64,000 nt of DNA, taken from NCBI RefSeq assembly GCF_002797395.1, contig NZ_KZ454943.1:32097-96096 (forward strand), read 5' to 3'. This document shows positions 63,941 through 64,000 of this stretch, one piece after another. Positions within the stretch are counted from its first letter, which is position 1; each line of letters opens with the position of its first letter. The position numbers and the translations under genes were made by a program. Below the pieces are notes generated by a model. It did not search any database, was not told where the DNA came from, and saw only the letters and a program-made list of their open reading frames with translations. The stretch is from Bacillus solitudinis (lineage in GTDB: Bacteria; Bacillota; Bacilli; Bacillales; Bacillaceae_D).

Positions 63941-64000
63941 TCAAGCACCTCCTTTATAAAAGTTAACACATAATCCCGAAGCTATCTTTAATTATCCTGC

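Overview
The window fits a low-GC, endospore-forming member of the Bacillaceae. Evidence: small acid-soluble spore protein genes (sspN, sspO, sspP, tlp) in the same neighbourhood of aconitase (citB) and yneP/yneQ as in Bacillus subtilis, strong AGGAGG ribosome sites, TTG and GTG starts, and T-rich rho-independent terminators. The organism uses selenocysteine (Sec): selA, selB, selD, a tRNA-Sec gene (selC) and two genes with in-frame UGA codons are present. The exact genus cannot be fixed from sequence reading alone.

1-23.6 kb is chromosomal core: a PHP-domain fragment, a DUF4352-like protein, nadE, the yneQ/tlp/yneP cluster, membrane proteins, sspN, a Fur-regulated-type basic protein, citB with sspO/sspP divergent from it, then the selenium region. 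One strand carries a SelW-like selenoprotein (CxxU), selA and a thioesterase; selD, itself Sec-containing, is divergent. After ferritin and a GH42 beta-galactosidase comes a second apparent selenium operon read leftwards: selB, an overlapping glycosyltransferase with SenB-like features, then a three-gene PhnD/PhnE/PhnC-type ABC transporter. A chemotaxis receptor and intact selC close the core.

23.6-38.05 kb is a mobile island integrated at selC. It is bounded by a 95-bp perfect direct repeat covering almost the whole tRNA gene. It carries its own integrase, McrBC, an IS3-family element, a HEPN protein cut by that element, a C5-cytosine methylase with a small regulator, accessory genes, a primase-helicase, a replication initiator and a set of 22-bp iterons. 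From 38.05 kb a second integrase sits next to the second selC copy, so a second element was stacked at the same site. Its far end is not seen in this window.

38-54 kb is accessory DNA rich in debris: an inverted integrase fragment, a decayed group II intron, a Pycsar-like three-gene operon (nucleotide cyclase fused to a degenerate Nudix domain, ImmA/IrrE-type peptidase, three-helix membrane effector), a RES-domain protein with a tandem-repeat protein, a serine recombinase with res-like dyads, an Lrp regulator and hydrolase, a possible HEPN RNase, and several truncated recombinases and transposases.

54-64 kb is a series of small, mostly unrelated leftward genes (Fic, small membrane proteins, histidine phosphatase, Nudix, phosphotransferase, acetyltransferases). 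In many places the genes are separated by copies of one conserved, hairpin-forming repeat that starts just after a stop codon. This looks like a gene-cassette array without a visible integron. A zinc-regulated ZinT lipoprotein gene lies inside it on the opposite strand.
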